This document shows, in pieces, positions 36,217-45,763 of a stretch of DNA of 64,000 nt (position 1 is its first letter; each line of letters begins with the position of its first letter). Below the pieces are notes generated by a model. It searched no databases. It had not been told where the DNA came from and was given only the letters and a program-made list of their open reading frames with translations. Where the stretch lies: NCBI RefSeq assembly GCF_014284155.1, contig NZ_JACOFZ010000001.1, forward strand, positions 310,001-374,000, in the 5' to 3' direction. A program made the position numbers and the translations under genes. Source of the DNA: Affinundibacterium nitidum. GTDB lineage: Bacteria > Pseudomonadota > Gammaproteobacteria > Burkholderiales > Burkholderiaceae_D.

Positions 36217-37776
36217 TCAATAGCCGAAAGCTTTCATATAACGGGCATGTAGTTCTTGTTGTGCCCGTTCGCACATTTGATCAATTAAAGTCCCACTTGA
36301 CTGCATTTTAACGTCGTGTCCAGCCCGTGATTTTAACTCGCTAATCAGTTTAAGTTCATCAATTCCGGCCTCAAGCAAGCTCCTTGCCATCGCAAGATCA
36401 GCCTTACTTTTCAAAATATGTTTTGTATTTTCTCTTGCCAGCGAGACTTCCAAAGCGATAAGTTCCGATGCAGAGTCTGGAGTTTGATTTCTCCAAGCCG
36501 CCTGTTCCGCCTGCTGTTGCGAAAAGTCGCGCAGATAGCTTGTATTTTGTTGCTCTTGCCACAGACGATATTCCTGCTCGGCGTCGAGCACAAACTTTTT
36601 CTCACTCAATAACAGATAAGTATCGAGTTCCGTTTTTGTACCAAATTTGATTAGTATTGCCACCAACTCGATCGCAACAAACCATGTTAGCCACCAAATC
36701 AATTGCAAGCGTCTATATTTATCCTTAGTGACCAAGCTAGCCACTGCCAAAAAATCCGCTGCAAAACCGGAACGTGAAGCTAGATCAATCTTGCTATCCA
36801 GGTTTGTGACCAAGGCTTGCTGTCGATCACTGGCGATTTGAAGTTGTTGGCGCAATTGTTTTTGCTCGAGCGTAATAGTCAGGTGTTCCTGTTGCTTCAA
36901 CTTTCGCCACTCGGAAATGTGACGATTTACCGCAACATCCGACGCGCTACATATCGATTTAGCCGCTTCACGTTTTTGTTCTAGCCCTGAAATTCGCGCA
37001 TCCAACGTGAGATCGACACCTTTTCCTTCTCGCTGTAAACGGAGCGGTCTTAATTGACGCGATAGCTTCTCATCTTCAACCTTAAACCTGCTCCAACACT
37101 GCCGTGCTATTTGTCTATAACTCAAAATATCGGGCGGTTCTTGAGCCATCGCGATCTCCAGTCGTTGCAAGCTCTGCTGCTGTTGGTCTTGCTCTTGTCT
37201 CAAACGCGGGAGGTTCACGATTCGTTCTGTATTTTCCTTTGCATTGAGCATGCGTTGCTGACTAATCTCACCCACTTTCACATCGATCTCGGCCCGATTA
37301 CTTTCTACGAAAAATGGATACACCATCACGCTAGCCGACATAAAAGCTAAACCCGCGCGCCAACTCAAACCAAAGACTTTTCTCCAGACCGCATCATCAC
37401 TCCGAATACTGATTAAAATTTGACGCTCTAAGCTCCATTGAAAAAGGCCCCAGATCAATCCAGCGATAACTGCACCAGCAGTCGAAATTTGACTCATACT
37501 TGCCAGCATGTGCCCCATACCGTAGGCCGAAAACACAGCGAAGAAGACTACCAAACTACCAAGTCCGTAGTACTTTTGACGCCCGCGCGGAAACTGGAAT
37601 AAACCTTGTTCATCACGCGCCTCTAACAACTCATAGTCGACTGCCGCAGAAAGCGCAAAGAGTCTCGCAAGTGTGTTTTTCAAAGCGCTAGATAGACGCT
37701 GCCACCAATTGATTGGCGTAGACTGAGACTCAGCCGTCAGTTTAGATCTGCTGTTACCACCAAAGAGGTTCATCAT
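36217..37776 (-). CDS. DUF4407 membrane protein
   Basis: A 519-residue inner-membrane protein of the DUF4407 family. Three N-terminal transmembrane helices (YGLGSLVVFFAVFSAYGMGHML, AGAVIAGLIWGLFQW, AGLAFMSASVMVYPFFV) are followed by a long charged coiled coil (about 150-340), a fourth helix (LIWWLTWFVAIELVAILI) and a C-terminal cytoplasmic coil. DUF4407 function is unknown. The start ATGATG at 37773-37776 lies 7 bases after the LytTR regulator stop on the same strand, so it belongs to the two-component operon and is probably its output or sensor accessory (inference). Confidence 0.88.
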   Translation of the reverse strand: MMNLFGGNSRSKLTAESQSTPINWWQRLSSALKNTLARLFALSAAVDYELLEARDEQGLFQFPRGRQKYYGLGSLVVFFAVFSAYGMGHMLASMSQISTAGAVIAGLIWGLFQWSLERQILISIRSDDAVWRKVFGLSWRAGLAFMSASVMVYPFFVESNRAEIDVKVGEISQQRMLNAKENTERIVNLPRLRQEQDQQQQSLQRLEIAMAQEPPDILSYRQIARQCWSRFKVEDEKLSRQLRPLRLQREGKGVDLTLDARISGLEQKREAAKSICSASDVAVNRHISEWRKLKQQEHLTITLEQKQLRQQLQIASDRQQALVTNLDSKIDLASRSGFAADFLAVASLVTKDKYRRLQLIWWLTWFVAIELVAILIKFGTKTELDTYLLLSEKKFVLDAEQEYRLWQEQQNTSYLRDFSQQQAEQAAWRNQTPDSASELIALEVSLARENTKHILKSKADLAMARSLLEAGIDELKLISELKSRAGHDVKMQSSGTLIDQMCERAQQELHARYMKAFGY

Positions 37777-37783
37777 CGAGAAC

Positions 37784-38590
37784 TCACATATTGCGGAACA
37801 AAACCATGAAGGGCTGACTAACACTGAGGGTCTCAGCGCGATTTTTCAGTTTAACGATGCCCTTCCCTCCGTCATCACGCGCTACCGAAGCAATCGCTTT
37901 AAAGTTCACGATAGTGGAACGGTGTATTTGTTTAAATATACTCGGGTCGAGCAAATCCAGTAATTCACGAATAGGTTTGCGCAGTAAAGACTCTCCCTCC
38001 GCTGTCATGACAACTGTATATTTATTATCGGCCTTAAAGTAAGCAACATCATCGACCATAATTAACTTGGTTTCTGTACCTGAACTCGCAGTAAGCCAGA
38101 CAAGATTTTCGCGACGTTGATTAGAGCCAAGAATTCCTTCGGCCGCTGTACCGCCTAGCTTAATCAGAAGATCTGCGACTGCCGCTATCGTTTGCTGTCC
38201 ATTTCCGACCTGCATATTGGTCTGAGACTGGCGTTCTTGCAAACGTAATACGGTAGCGGATAAGCGATCATAGGATACCGGCTTTAGAAGGTAATCAATA
38301 GCACCTTTCTCAAAAGCGTCAATCGCATATTGATCGTAGGCAGTGACAAAGACGATTTGCGTGTGGGGACTCGCTTGCCGCATCGCGGTAGCGATCTCGA
38401 TCCCACTCATTCCCGGCATACGAATGTCGAGAAATACGACGTCTGGCTGGTGCTCGATAATTTCTTCCAAAGCACTGGCACCGTCGTCACATGCAGCAAC
38501 GATCTCTAGGCTAGGCCAGGCACTTTGTAGCTGCTCGAGCAAGGCCTCACGCAACAAACTTTCATCTTCAGCGACGACGCATTTAGTCAT
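37784..38590 (-). CDS. LytTR-family response regulator
   Basis: A 268-residue response regulator. The receiver domain has the phosphoacceptor D55 in VVFLDIRMPG, acidic E9/D9-type residues in VAEDE and a conserved Lys in LLKPVSYDRL. The C-terminal LytTR DNA-binding domain (about 170-268) contains VAYFKADNKYTVVMTAEGE and HRSTIVNFKAIASV. The ATG at 38590 has a GGAGAG ribosome site and overlaps the kinase stop by 8 bases, so the pair is translated together. Target genes are unknown; the adjacent DUF4407 gene is a candidate. Confidence 0.95.
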   Translation of the reverse strand: MTKCVVAEDESLLREALLEQLQSAWPSLEIVAACDDGASALEEIIEHQPDVVFLDIRMPGMSGIEIATAMRQASPHTQIVFVTAYDQYAIDAFEKGAIDYLLKPVSYDRLSATVLRLQERQSQTNMQVGNGQQTIAAVADLLIKLGGTAAEGILGSNQRRENLVWLTASSGTETKLIMVDDVAYFKADNKYTVVMTAEGESLLRKPIRELLDLLDPSIFKQIHRSTIVNFKAIASVARDDGGKGIVKLKNRAETLSVSQPFMVLFRNM

Positions 38591-39836
38591 AATGCTCTCC
38601 TCGCAAAAAACTGGTTGGCAAGCTGATCGTCGCTGCCACGCCCGAAGGGAAATTCGCGACAATACTGAAATGCGCAGAACTACCATACGCTAAGGATAAA
38701 CGCTCACGTATATTACGCAGACCTATACCAGTTCCTGCGCTCTCCGCATTAAATCCACGACCATCATCAGCGACTGTTATTGCAACCATATTCTCGTGCG
38801 CCCTCGCAATCACCCAGATCGTGCCCCCACCCGATTTCGGTTCGATTCCATGCTTGATAGCATTCTCAACTAATGTTTGCAGCATCATATTTGGGACTAG
38901 GACTGTCTTGAGATAATCCGGCACTTCAAATTGCACATTCAAACGTGAGCCCATACGAATTTTCATAATATCGAGATAAGCTTTGGTGCGTTCCAATTCT
39001 TCACCCAAACTTGAGACCGCATCCTCGGTACGAGGAAGCGAATGTCGAAGATAGGTGATCAAGTTACCCAACATCTCATCAGCTTTAGCGGGATCGGATC
39101 GAGTTAACAATTGCGCGCTTGCCAAACTGTTGTACAGGAAATGTGGTTCTACTTGCGCGTGCAGCAGGTTAAGCTTGGCGACCGAAAGTTCTTTTTCGGT
39201 TAGAGATTGTTTAACTGTTTCTCGCTCAATATTGCGCAAGTCTCCAAGCCGCCGATTGAGTGCACGCGTGAGCGCGAGGACATTGTCAAGATTGCTCGCA
39301 TGATCGAGAATAAACATATCGGTCCATGCAGGCCTCTTCGGTTCGCAGATGAGACTAATGGCACTCGTTTCTCCGTTTGGCGTAACTGTCGCATAAATTT
39401 GATTGTCGCCACTCGACAGCCAACGCAAAGCGGGGTGCAGTGTTTGTACGTCTGGATAAAACATTTCGCTACGTTTGACTCGCACTCTCACTTGCAAACT
39501 GTCTGCAGCACTCTCAAGCAGACTGACGCCTGGAAAGTCGCGAATCGACGCCTCCAAAAGCTCAAACGCTTCGTTGGCATTGAGTGGCATTTCAATGACT
39601 CTTCGATGGCGATTCGACAGCGTCTCCAAACTTGGCTTTTGATCTAACAATCGCACACGGCGGATTTGTGACAATGCCACTATCATGGCAATGCCGACCA
39701 AGATAAAGGTCAGAATTTGAAAAACCTCGGGGGGATCGCGTTTGACAATGCCGACAAATAAAAACAACATCACTAAGAGACAGACTGCTCCCCAGGCAGC
39801 TGCGGTACGCACCAAGAAAAAGAAACTAGCAAACAT
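38583..39836 (-). CDS. LytS/YehU-type sensor histidine kinase
   Basis: A 417-residue kinase. Two N-terminal transmembrane helices (AAAWGAVCLLVMLFLFVGIV and VFQILTFILVGIAMIVAL) are followed by a cytoplasmic sensor stretch of about 140 residues. The His_kinase domain has the phosphoacceptor H232 in VEPHFLYNSLAS. A HATPase_c domain follows with the N-box LVENAIKHGI and the G-box DDGRGFNAESAGTGIGLRNI. The ATG at 39836 has a GGAGAA ribosome site; a longer TTG start is unlikely. The periplasmic loop is very short, so the signal is probably sensed within the membrane. Confidence 0.95.
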   Translation of the reverse strand: MFASFFFLVRTAAAWGAVCLLVMLFLFVGIVKRDPPEVFQILTFILVGIAMIVALSQIRRVRLLDQKPSLETLSNRHRRVIEMPLNANEAFELLEASIRDFPGVSLLESAADSLQVRVRVKRSEMFYPDVQTLHPALRWLSSGDNQIYATVTPNGETSAISLICEPKRPAWTDMFILDHASNLDNVLALTRALNRRLGDLRNIERETVKQSLTEKELSVAKLNLLHAQVEPHFLYNSLASAQLLTRSDPAKADEMLGNLITYLRHSLPRTEDAVSSLGEELERTKAYLDIMKIRMGSRLNVQFEVPDYLKTVLVPNMMLQTLVENAIKHGIEPKSGGGTIWVIARAHENMVAITVADDGRGFNAESAGTGIGLRNIRERLSLAYGSSAHFSIVANFPSGVAATISLPTSFLRGEHYD

Positions 39837-40039
39837 AAGTTCTCCAAATAAATTTGATGCGTTCAGGATACGATCAGTCAAACTATTTTGCTCTCAGTAT
39901 CCGACGAAACCCAAAAAAGAGAGACGAAATCGAGTTTCTGGAGGGGATCTCCCGAATTGAAGATTCCAATTGTCGGGTAGCATTATCTACTTTAGAATAC
40001 TTTTTTACCAATGCTCGGGTTAACTATCCTGTGTCTTCA

Positions 40040-41038
40040 ATGATTAGCAAACTCAATCGACGCCAATTTATCGGTCACAGTATGTTCGCGCTCAGTGCGG
40101 CGGCAGGCATCCAGACTTCGTTTACTCCATTGATCGCGCACGCTGCACAAGCAAACTCTACGCGGCTGTCCAACAATAGCAATACCAATGGCATGCACCT
40201 GATTCTACTAGGTACAGCTGGAGGCCCAACACCAAAGAAGAATCGTGCGGCGCCCTCACAGGTGATTATGATCGATGGCGAAGCTTTTGTGATCGATTGT
40301 GGCAATGGCGTCGCCCAACAATTTGTCAAAGCCGGTTTAAAACTTTCATCCCTACGCCATATTTTTATTACCCATCATCACTCTGATCACAATGCCGATT
40401 ACGGCAACTTGATATTGCTAGCTTGGGCGGCCGATTTAAACCATCGTGTAGATACTTATGGGCCAAAACCTTTAGTTCGCATGACCAAGCTTTTCCTGCA
40501 AATGAATGCCTACGATATTCATACGAGGATACAAGATGAAGGTCGTGCCAGCTTGGCAAATATGATCTACCCTCACCAAATCGACACTGATGGAGTGGTG
40601 TATAACAATGGGCGTACCAAGGTAAGTTGCGCGCGTGTAGTACATCCACCGGTCAATCCCTCGTTCGCCTACCGTTTCGACCACCAAGGCAAGTCAATTG
40701 TCATTTCTGGCGACACGACATATTCAAAAAATTTGGTCAAACTTGCACAAGAAGCTGACATCTTGGTACATGAGGTGATGCACGTCCAAGCTTTAGACAA
40801 ACTTCTTGCGAGCGAAGTGCAAGCCACTCGATTGAAGGATCACCTATTCGCGAGCCACAGTAATTTTGAACAGGTTGGACGCGTTGCCACAGAAGCGAAA
40901 GTGAAGAAACTTGTGCTCTCCCATTTTGTACCAGGCGGCGACACTAGCATTAGTGATCAAGATTGGATTGAGGGCGTACGCCCGTATTTTGCGGGTGAAA
41001 TTATCATTGCTCGAGACTTAATGGACCTTCAACCTTGA
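40040..41038 (+). CDS. Exported metallo-beta-lactamase-fold hydrolase
   Basis: A 332-residue MBL-fold hydrolase with the metal motif HHHSDH (residues 112-117) after FVIDCGNGVAQQFV, SGDTTYSKNLV holding the bridging Asp, and a late metal His in VLSHFVPGG. The N-terminus NRRQFIGHSMFALSAAAG is Tat-like (twin Arg, then a hydrophobic stretch), so export as a folded metalloprotein is likely. The overall pattern is closest to RNase Z/arylsulfatase-like MBL enzymes, but export rules out an RNase Z role. I chose ATG 40040; a GTG at 40031 is an alternative. It is divergent from the histidine kinase. Confidence 0.87.
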   Translation: MISKLNRRQFIGHSMFALSAAAGIQTSFTPLIAHAAQANSTRLSNNSNTNGMHLILLGTAGGPTPKKNRAAPSQVIMIDGEAFVIDCGNGVAQQFVKAGLKLSSLRHIFITHHHSDHNADYGNLILLAWAADLNHRVDTYGPKPLVRMTKLFLQMNAYDIHTRIQDEGRASLANMIYPHQIDTDGVVYNNGRTKVSCARVVHPPVNPSFAYRFDHQGKSIVISGDTTYSKNLVKLAQEADILVHEVMHVQALDKLLASEVQATRLKDHLFASHSNFEQVGRVATEAKVKKLVLSHFVPGGDTSISDQDWIEGVRPYFAGEIIIARDLMDLQP

Positions 41039-41056
41039 GTAGGTAGGTAAAAGCAA

Positions 41057-41578
41057 TTACTCGCCGCGTTGAGGCAAGGCGATCGTGCGCAACTGAAATC
41101 GACCATCAGTATTGAACAGCCAAGTTTCCAACATCTCCAGTTTTCCTTGTTTAAGAAAACTTGTTGGAGGAATTGGGAAAGGCTGAGCACGGACTAGACT
41201 TTGCATTGCAGTCGCTTCCGTTTCTTTATCTTTGTTGCTTCGAATTAGCTCTCGTGACACCAGCTTTCCATTGGCGTCGATACTGAATTTAAGAACTACA
41301 ACTGATCTTAGCAAGGCCTGCGGATTCGATACATATATTTTGTCAGGATTCTTTTGAGAAATGTGCACCGCTATTTCGCGCTCGTAAGCACTGATATTTT
41401 TCGCGCGCGATGTCGTTTGCTGGGAAGTCGAATTATCAGGAATCTTCTGCACTTTTTTGAGATTCGAGTCTTCGCTTGATGGCTTTGCCTTAGGAGTAGG
41501 CTCTGGCGTGCCGCAAGCAGCAATAATTAAAATCAAGAACGAACATATAAGATGACGAAAAAATCGTAGACTTTTCAT
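41057..41578 (-). CDS. Lipoprotein with TonB-C-like domain
   Basis: A 173-residue predicted lipoprotein: signal peptide LICSFLILIIAACG (lipobox IAAC), a Pro/Ser/Lys-rich linker (about 25-60), then a C-terminal domain resembling TonB C-terminal repeats (VVVLKFSIDANGKLVSRELIRS, then AMQSLVRAQPFPIPP). Lipid anchoring rather than an N-terminal membrane helix argues against a standard TonB energy transducer. Its role is unknown. It converges on the MBL gene, with 18 bases between stops. Confidence 0.8.
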   Translation of the reverse strand: MKSLRFFRHLICSFLILIIAACGTPEPTPKAKPSSEDSNLKKVQKIPDNSTSQQTTSRAKNISAYEREIAVHISQKNPDKIYVSNPQALLRSVVVLKFSIDANGKLVSRELIRSNKDKETEATAMQSLVRAQPFPIPPTSFLKQGKLEMLETWLFNTDGRFQLRTIALPQRGE

Positions 41579-41625
41579 TTTCTCTTCGTCTCCATTTTTC
41601 TCTCCATTCGATGGGATGAAACAAC

Positions 41626-42333
41626 TTATTGACGCCGCATTTGCTGACGCAGGTACTCAGCTACCACACGCATTTCCGCATCTTGTGCAAACTCAAGAGC
41701 CGTTAGGCCCAACGCATTCTGGAGATGGATATCCGCGCCCTCCTGCACAAGCAATTTCACTGGTGGCAAATCGCCCTTACGAGCTGCCATCATCAGTGGT
41801 GTTGTCTTATTAGGTGATTCTGCATCGATGTAGGCGGAGTGTTCAAGTAGGACTGCAATAATCTGTTCATCGCCGATAGCAGCTGCATAATGTAAAGCGG
41901 TCCAACCTGGTTGATTAATTTGTGCTCCAGCAAAAATCAATTCACTAAGCCAGTCCACTTTACCTAAGTAGGCCGCAAGCATAATTGCCGTATCACCATT
42001 ATTCGCCCTTGCATCAAGATTGATGTCAGGATGAGAAATCAAGTACTGAAAAACTTGATAAGAATCTTCACGCACAGCCAGCATTAATGCGGTTTCACCA
42101 CGATCGCCCTCAGTTACATTCGGGTTTAAACCTTGTTCAGTCAGTAGCTTGACCAACTTCACATTATCAAAACGAGCGGCCTGCAGAAATTGTTCTGTTT
42201 TTTTCTGTTCTGGACTGATCGTTTGCAATATTTGTGAAAAAGCATCGCCCACCACCAGCATACTTATGAGTATCAGCAAAGCTGACTTCATCTTGCGCAA
42301 GGCTTGAAACGCCGTTCGATTGAAGTGACTCAT
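41626..42333 (-). CDS. Secreted ankyrin-repeat protein
   Basis: About 235 residues, with a signal-peptide-like segment (MKSALLILISMLVVGDAFS) and five to six ankyrin repeats of about 33 residues (for example DRGETALMLAVREDSYQVFQ and GWTALHYAAAIGDEQIIAVL). It probably binds proteins in the periplasm. The start is ambiguous: ATGs at 42369, 42333 and 42291 all precede or begin the signal peptide, and none has a strong ribosome site. It lies downstream of tatD on the same strand and may be co-transcribed with it. Confidence 0.85.
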   Translation of the reverse strand: MSHFNRTAFQALRKMKSALLILISMLVVGDAFSQILQTISPEQKKTEQFLQAARFDNVKLVKLLTEQGLNPNVTEGDRGETALMLAVREDSYQVFQYLISHPDINLDARANNGDTAIMLAAYLGKVDWLSELIFAGAQINQPGWTALHYAAAIGDEQIIAVLLEHSAYIDAESPNKTTPLMMAARKGDLPPVKLLVQEGADIHLQNALGLTALEFAQDAEMRVVAEYLRQQMRRQ

Positions 42334-42379
42334 TTGTTCAGAGGAGTTTTTAGAACGTGAGCGATCCATTTCAGCGCTC

Positions 42380-43168
42380 TTATCCCTTAGGATTACTGAG
42401 GCGGAACAAGTCAAAGAAATTTTGAGAGGTAACGTCTTGCACTTGTTTAAGTGGTAGTTCTTTCAGGTCCGCAAGGAACTCACCAACATGGCGCACAAAA
42501 GCTGGCTCATTCATTTTCCCGCGATGCGGTGCAGGCGCCAAATAAGGAGAGTCTGTCTCAATTAAAATACGATCAAGTGGCAATGCTTTAGCAACTGCTT
42601 GCAAGTCTTTCGCGCTCTTAAATGTCAAAATACCAGAAAAAGAAATATAAAATCCCATATCTACTGCAGCCAAAGCAACTTCTAAGGATTCAGTAAAACA
42701 ATGCATCACACCCGCAACACCACCTTGATCAATACCAGCTCCTTCTTCGCGCATGATACGAATCGTATCCTCAGCGGCGGCACGGGTATGAATAATTAAT
42801 GGTTTTTGAGAGATTCGGGAAGCTCGAATATGCTGACGAAACCGCTCACGCTGCCATTCGAGGTCGCCTTTGAGTCGAAAATAGTCGAGTCCTGTTTCGC
42901 CTATGGCAATGATTTTTGGATGTTGAGAGAGTTCAACAAGACGCTCTGCGCTTGGGTCTTCGGTGTTTTCATAATCAGGATGAACACCAACAGATGCGTA
43001 AATATGTGGATACTGTTCTGCCAATGCCAATACCTGAGGAAAATCAGGTAAATCTACTGAAACACACAAGGCATGCGTAACGCCATTTTCTTGCATACGC
43101 TGCAAAAGCGCTGGCATTTGCTGAGCAAGTTCAGGAAAATTAATATGACAATGTGAATCAATATACAT
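42380..43168 (-). CDS. tatD: TatD-family metal-dependent deoxyribonuclease
   Basis: A 262-residue TIM-barrel hydrolase of the TatD family (3'-5' exonuclease activity in E. coli TatD; the YcfH/YcfD-type branch is also possible). It has the metal motif HCH in IDSHCHINF, Glu in GETGLDYF, later His residues in IIHTRAA and MHCFTES, and Asp in LIETDSPYLAP. All metal ligands are present. In this window it lies immediately downstream of lpxB, where many relatives carry rnhB. Confidence 0.93.
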   Translation of the reverse strand: MYIDSHCHINFPELAQQMPALLQRMQENGVTHALCVSVDLPDFPQVLALAEQYPHIYASVGVHPDYENTEDPSAERLVELSQHPKIIAIGETGLDYFRLKGDLEWQRERFRQHIRASRISQKPLIIHTRAAAEDTIRIMREEGAGIDQGGVAGVMHCFTESLEVALAAVDMGFYISFSGILTFKSAKDLQAVAKALPLDRILIETDSPYLAPAPHRGKMNEPAFVRHVGEFLADLKELPLKQVQDVTSQNFFDLFRLSNPKG

Positions 43169-43228
43169 AGATAAAATAAAAAATGTGCGTGTAACAAGCG
43201 CGTCTATATCGCCGTATTCAATTAGAGC

Positions 43229-44395
43229 TTAAGCAATACGTTTATGCTGCGAAATCACATCTAGTACAGCTTGCGAGGAAAGACTAGCCGTATCACGCAG
43301 TAAACTATGGTGCATGTCGATAAAACGTTGTTGTAGACTTTGACGTAAAGTGTCGTCACTCAACTGCTTCCAGAGCGCATCAGCCATCGCCTGTGGCGTT
43401 GCGGCCGATTGCAAGAACTCAGGGACGACAAACTCTTCCGCCAAGATATTCGGCAAGCCAATCCATGGTTGATAGCCCATGTGCTTTAACACATGCCAAG
43501 ATGCTGCCATCATCTTATAGGCAATCACCATGGGTTTCTTGAATAGAGCAACTTCGAGTGATGCAGTACCCGAGGCAACGAGCACTGCATCCGCAGCTGC
43601 AATGGCGGTGTGAGATTTACCGTCCATCAATAGAACAGGCACATCTTCCAGTTTTGCTTCAAGGACAAGGTCAATGTAGTACGCTCGCTGTTTTTGCCCT
43701 GCCATTGGGACTAAGATCTGAAGATGAGGATCTCGCTCCAAAAGCAACTTTGCAGTTTGAATAAAGGTTTCTGTGTTGTACTTCAACTCAGACATTCGGC
43801 TACCTGGCATCACAGTCACCACTCGCGCATCGGGCTCTAAGCCCAATTCTTCTCGCGCTGCGGCAACATCAGGATTCATCGGAATAACCTGCGCCAATGG
43901 GTGCCCAACGTAAGTTGCTGGGATGCCTGCTTTGCGATAGATCTCTTCTTCAAACGGAAAGATCAACAACATATGAGAAACTGCTTGCGCGATCTTATTG
44001 ATGCGACCGCCGCGCCAAGCCCAAATTGATGGGCTAATATAGTGCATCGTCGGGATTCCAGCCTGCTTCAACTGAATTTCCAAATCTAAGTTGAAATCTG
44101 GAGCGTCAACACCGATAAATACGTCGGGCTTCTCATCCAAAAGTTGCTGCATCAAACGCTTGCGAATACCGGAAATTTCACGGTAATGCATCAACACTTC
44201 AAACAAGCCACGGACCGATAACTTCTCCATCGGAAAATCACTGATAAAACCCGATTCCGCCATCCTTGGACCACCTATGCCGTGCATGAGCGAATCCGTC
44301 AAGCGAGGACGCAAACCAGTCAGCAAACGAGCCGCCAACATATCACCGGAAGTTTCCCCGGCGACCATGGAAATAATCGGACGTGTCAATGTCAA
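43229..44395 (-). CDS. lpxB: Lipid-A-disaccharide synthase
   Basis: A 388-residue GT19 glycosyltransferase that joins UDP-2,3-diacylglucosamine and lipid X in lipid A assembly on the inner membrane. Typical blocks are MVAGETSGDMLAARLL at the N-terminus, DAPDFNLDLEIQLK, YISPSIWAWR and LLVASGTASLEVAL-like DAVLVASGTASLEVALF. The length matches E. coli LpxB (382). It lies 24 bases after lpxA in the lipid A cluster. Confidence 0.96.
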   Translation of the reverse strand: MTLTRPIISMVAGETSGDMLAARLLTGLRPRLTDSLMHGIGGPRMAESGFISDFPMEKLSVRGLFEVLMHYREISGIRKRLMQQLLDEKPDVFIGVDAPDFNLDLEIQLKQAGIPTMHYISPSIWAWRGGRINKIAQAVSHMLLIFPFEEEIYRKAGIPATYVGHPLAQVIPMNPDVAAAREELGLEPDARVVTVMPGSRMSELKYNTETFIQTAKLLLERDPHLQILVPMAGQKQRAYYIDLVLEAKLEDVPVLLMDGKSHTAIAAADAVLVASGTASLEVALFKKPMVIAYKMMAASWHVLKHMGYQPWIGLPNILAEEFVVPEFLQSAATPQAMADALWKQLSDDTLRQSLQQRFIDMHHSLLRDTASLSSQAVLDVISQHKRIA

Positions 44396-44419
44396 CTCTT
44401 CAGGAAATGATGTTGCGCA

Positions 44420-45208
44420 TCAGCGCACGATGCCACGGGTTGAAGTATCGAGGAAACTACGCATCAGTTGAAGATGCTGCGCAACGTCTGCAGATACCTG
44501 TGCAATTTCTTGGTCCAACGCTGCTTTTGCTTCATCGAGGGTTAAGCCTGATTTATACAAAGTCTTATAGGCCTGACGAATTGCGGAAATTTGCTCACGA
44601 CTAAAACCACGGCGCTTCAGTCCTTCGATATTGATGCCATGGGCCGCAGCAGGGTTACCATTCAAAATCACGAAAGGCGGCACGTCCTGCGTCAAGCTAG
44701 TTGACATGCCAACCATGGCATGAGCACCAATTTTGCAGAATTGATGAACGTTCGAGAAGCCACCGAGGATAACCCAATCGCCAATATGTACATGCCCTGC
44801 TAATGCCGCATTATTGGCAAAAATAGTACGATTACCGACATGACAATCGTGTGCGATATGTACATACGCCATAATCCAGTTATCGCTACCCACTCTCGTA
44901 ACACCACCATCTTGAACGGTGCCTAAGTTAAAAGTACAGAACTCACGAACGACATTGCGATCGCCAATTTCTAGCAAAGTAGGTTCGCCCGCATATTTCT
45001 TATCTTGCGGTGCGGCGCCAATCGACGAAAATTGAAAAAATTGGTTATCTTTGCCGATCGTCGTATGTCCTTCGACCACCACATGAGGGCCGATTTTTGT
45101 GCCAGCATCGATTCGAACATTCGGCCCAATAATTGAATATGCCCCCACCTCTACCGAAGAGTCGAGTTGCGCTTTAGGATCAACAATTGCGGTGGAATGA
45201 ATAGCCAT
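44420..45208 (-). CDS. lpxA: UDP-N-acetylglucosamine acyltransferase
   Basis: LpxA transfers 3-hydroxyacyl groups from ACP to UDP-GlcNAc, the first lipid A step. At 262 residues it is the same length as E. coli LpxA. It shows hexapeptide repeats of a left-handed beta-helix from residue 2 ([20 protein letters not shown]) and the catalytic His in [18 protein letters not shown] ribosome site 8 bases upstream supports ATG 45208 over the ATG at 45220, which would overlap fabZ. The fabZ stop is 1 base upstream. Confidence 0.96.
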   Translation of the reverse strand: MAIHSTAIVDPKAQLDSSVEVGAYSIIGPNVRIDAGTKIGPHVVVEGHTTIGKDNQFFQFSSIGAAPQDKKYAGEPTLLEIGDRNVVREFCTFNLGTVQDGGVTRVGSDNWIMAYVHIAHDCHVGNRTIFANNAALAGHVHIGDWVILGGFSNVHQFCKIGAHAMVGMSTSLTQDVPPFVILNGNPAAAHGINIEGLKRRGFSREQISAIRQAYKTLYKSGLTLDEAKAALDQEIAQVSADVAQHLQLMRSFLDTSTRGIVR

Positions 45209-45209
45209 A

Positions 45210-45719
45210 TTATTCTCCAACTGGAGTTTCAGGACTTGCTGTTGGTGCTGCTTTTGCTTCGTCGTTCGCGGTACGTAATGTGCACATCAGCTCTGCCTCG
45301 ACAGCAAGTTGACCATCAACTGTTGCAACTGCTTTATATTTCCAGATACCACGAGCAACTCGCAAAATTTCAACATCCATTTTAAGCTGATCGCCGGGAC
45401 CTACTGGGCGTTTGAAACGGACGTTATCAATACCAACAAAATACACAATGGTGTTCTCATCAGGCTTTTGCCCCATCGTCAAAAACGACAAAATCGCCGC
45501 CGTCTGCGCCATGGCTTCTACCATTAATACACCTGGCATCACAGGTTTGTTTGGAAAATGTCCATTAAAGAACTCTTCATTGGCAGTAACATTCTTAATT
45601 GCCGTAATGGTTTTGCCGCTTTCCCATGTCAATACACGATCAACCAACAGCATCGGATAACGATGTGGCAGATATTGTTTGATTTGATTGATATCCAAAG
45701 TTTTGCTGATGTTTTCCAT
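45210..45719 (-). CDS. fabZ: 3-hydroxyacyl-ACP dehydratase FabZ
   Basis: A 169-residue hot-dog-fold dehydratase of fatty acid synthesis type [15 protein letters not shown] holds the catalytic His, and [24 protein letters not shown] holds the catalytic Glu. The core ends near residue 150; a 19-residue Ala/Pro/Thr-rich tail ([19 protein letters not shown]) is extra compared with the usual length of about 150 and is probably disordered. It sits between lpxD and lpxA, the normal position in lipid A clusters. Confidence 0.96.
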   Translation of the reverse strand: MENISKTLDINQIKQYLPHRYPMLLVDRVLTWESGKTITAIKNVTANEEFFNGHFPNKPVMPGVLMVEAMAQTAAILSFLTMGQKPDENTIVYFVGIDNVRFKRPVGPGDQLKMDVEILRVARGIWKYKAVATVDGQLAVEAELMCTLRTANDEAKAAPTASPETPVGE

Positions 45720-45763
45720 ACGCTTCTTTACTTATTTAAATAATCAAAATTGTTCGGTCTTGC

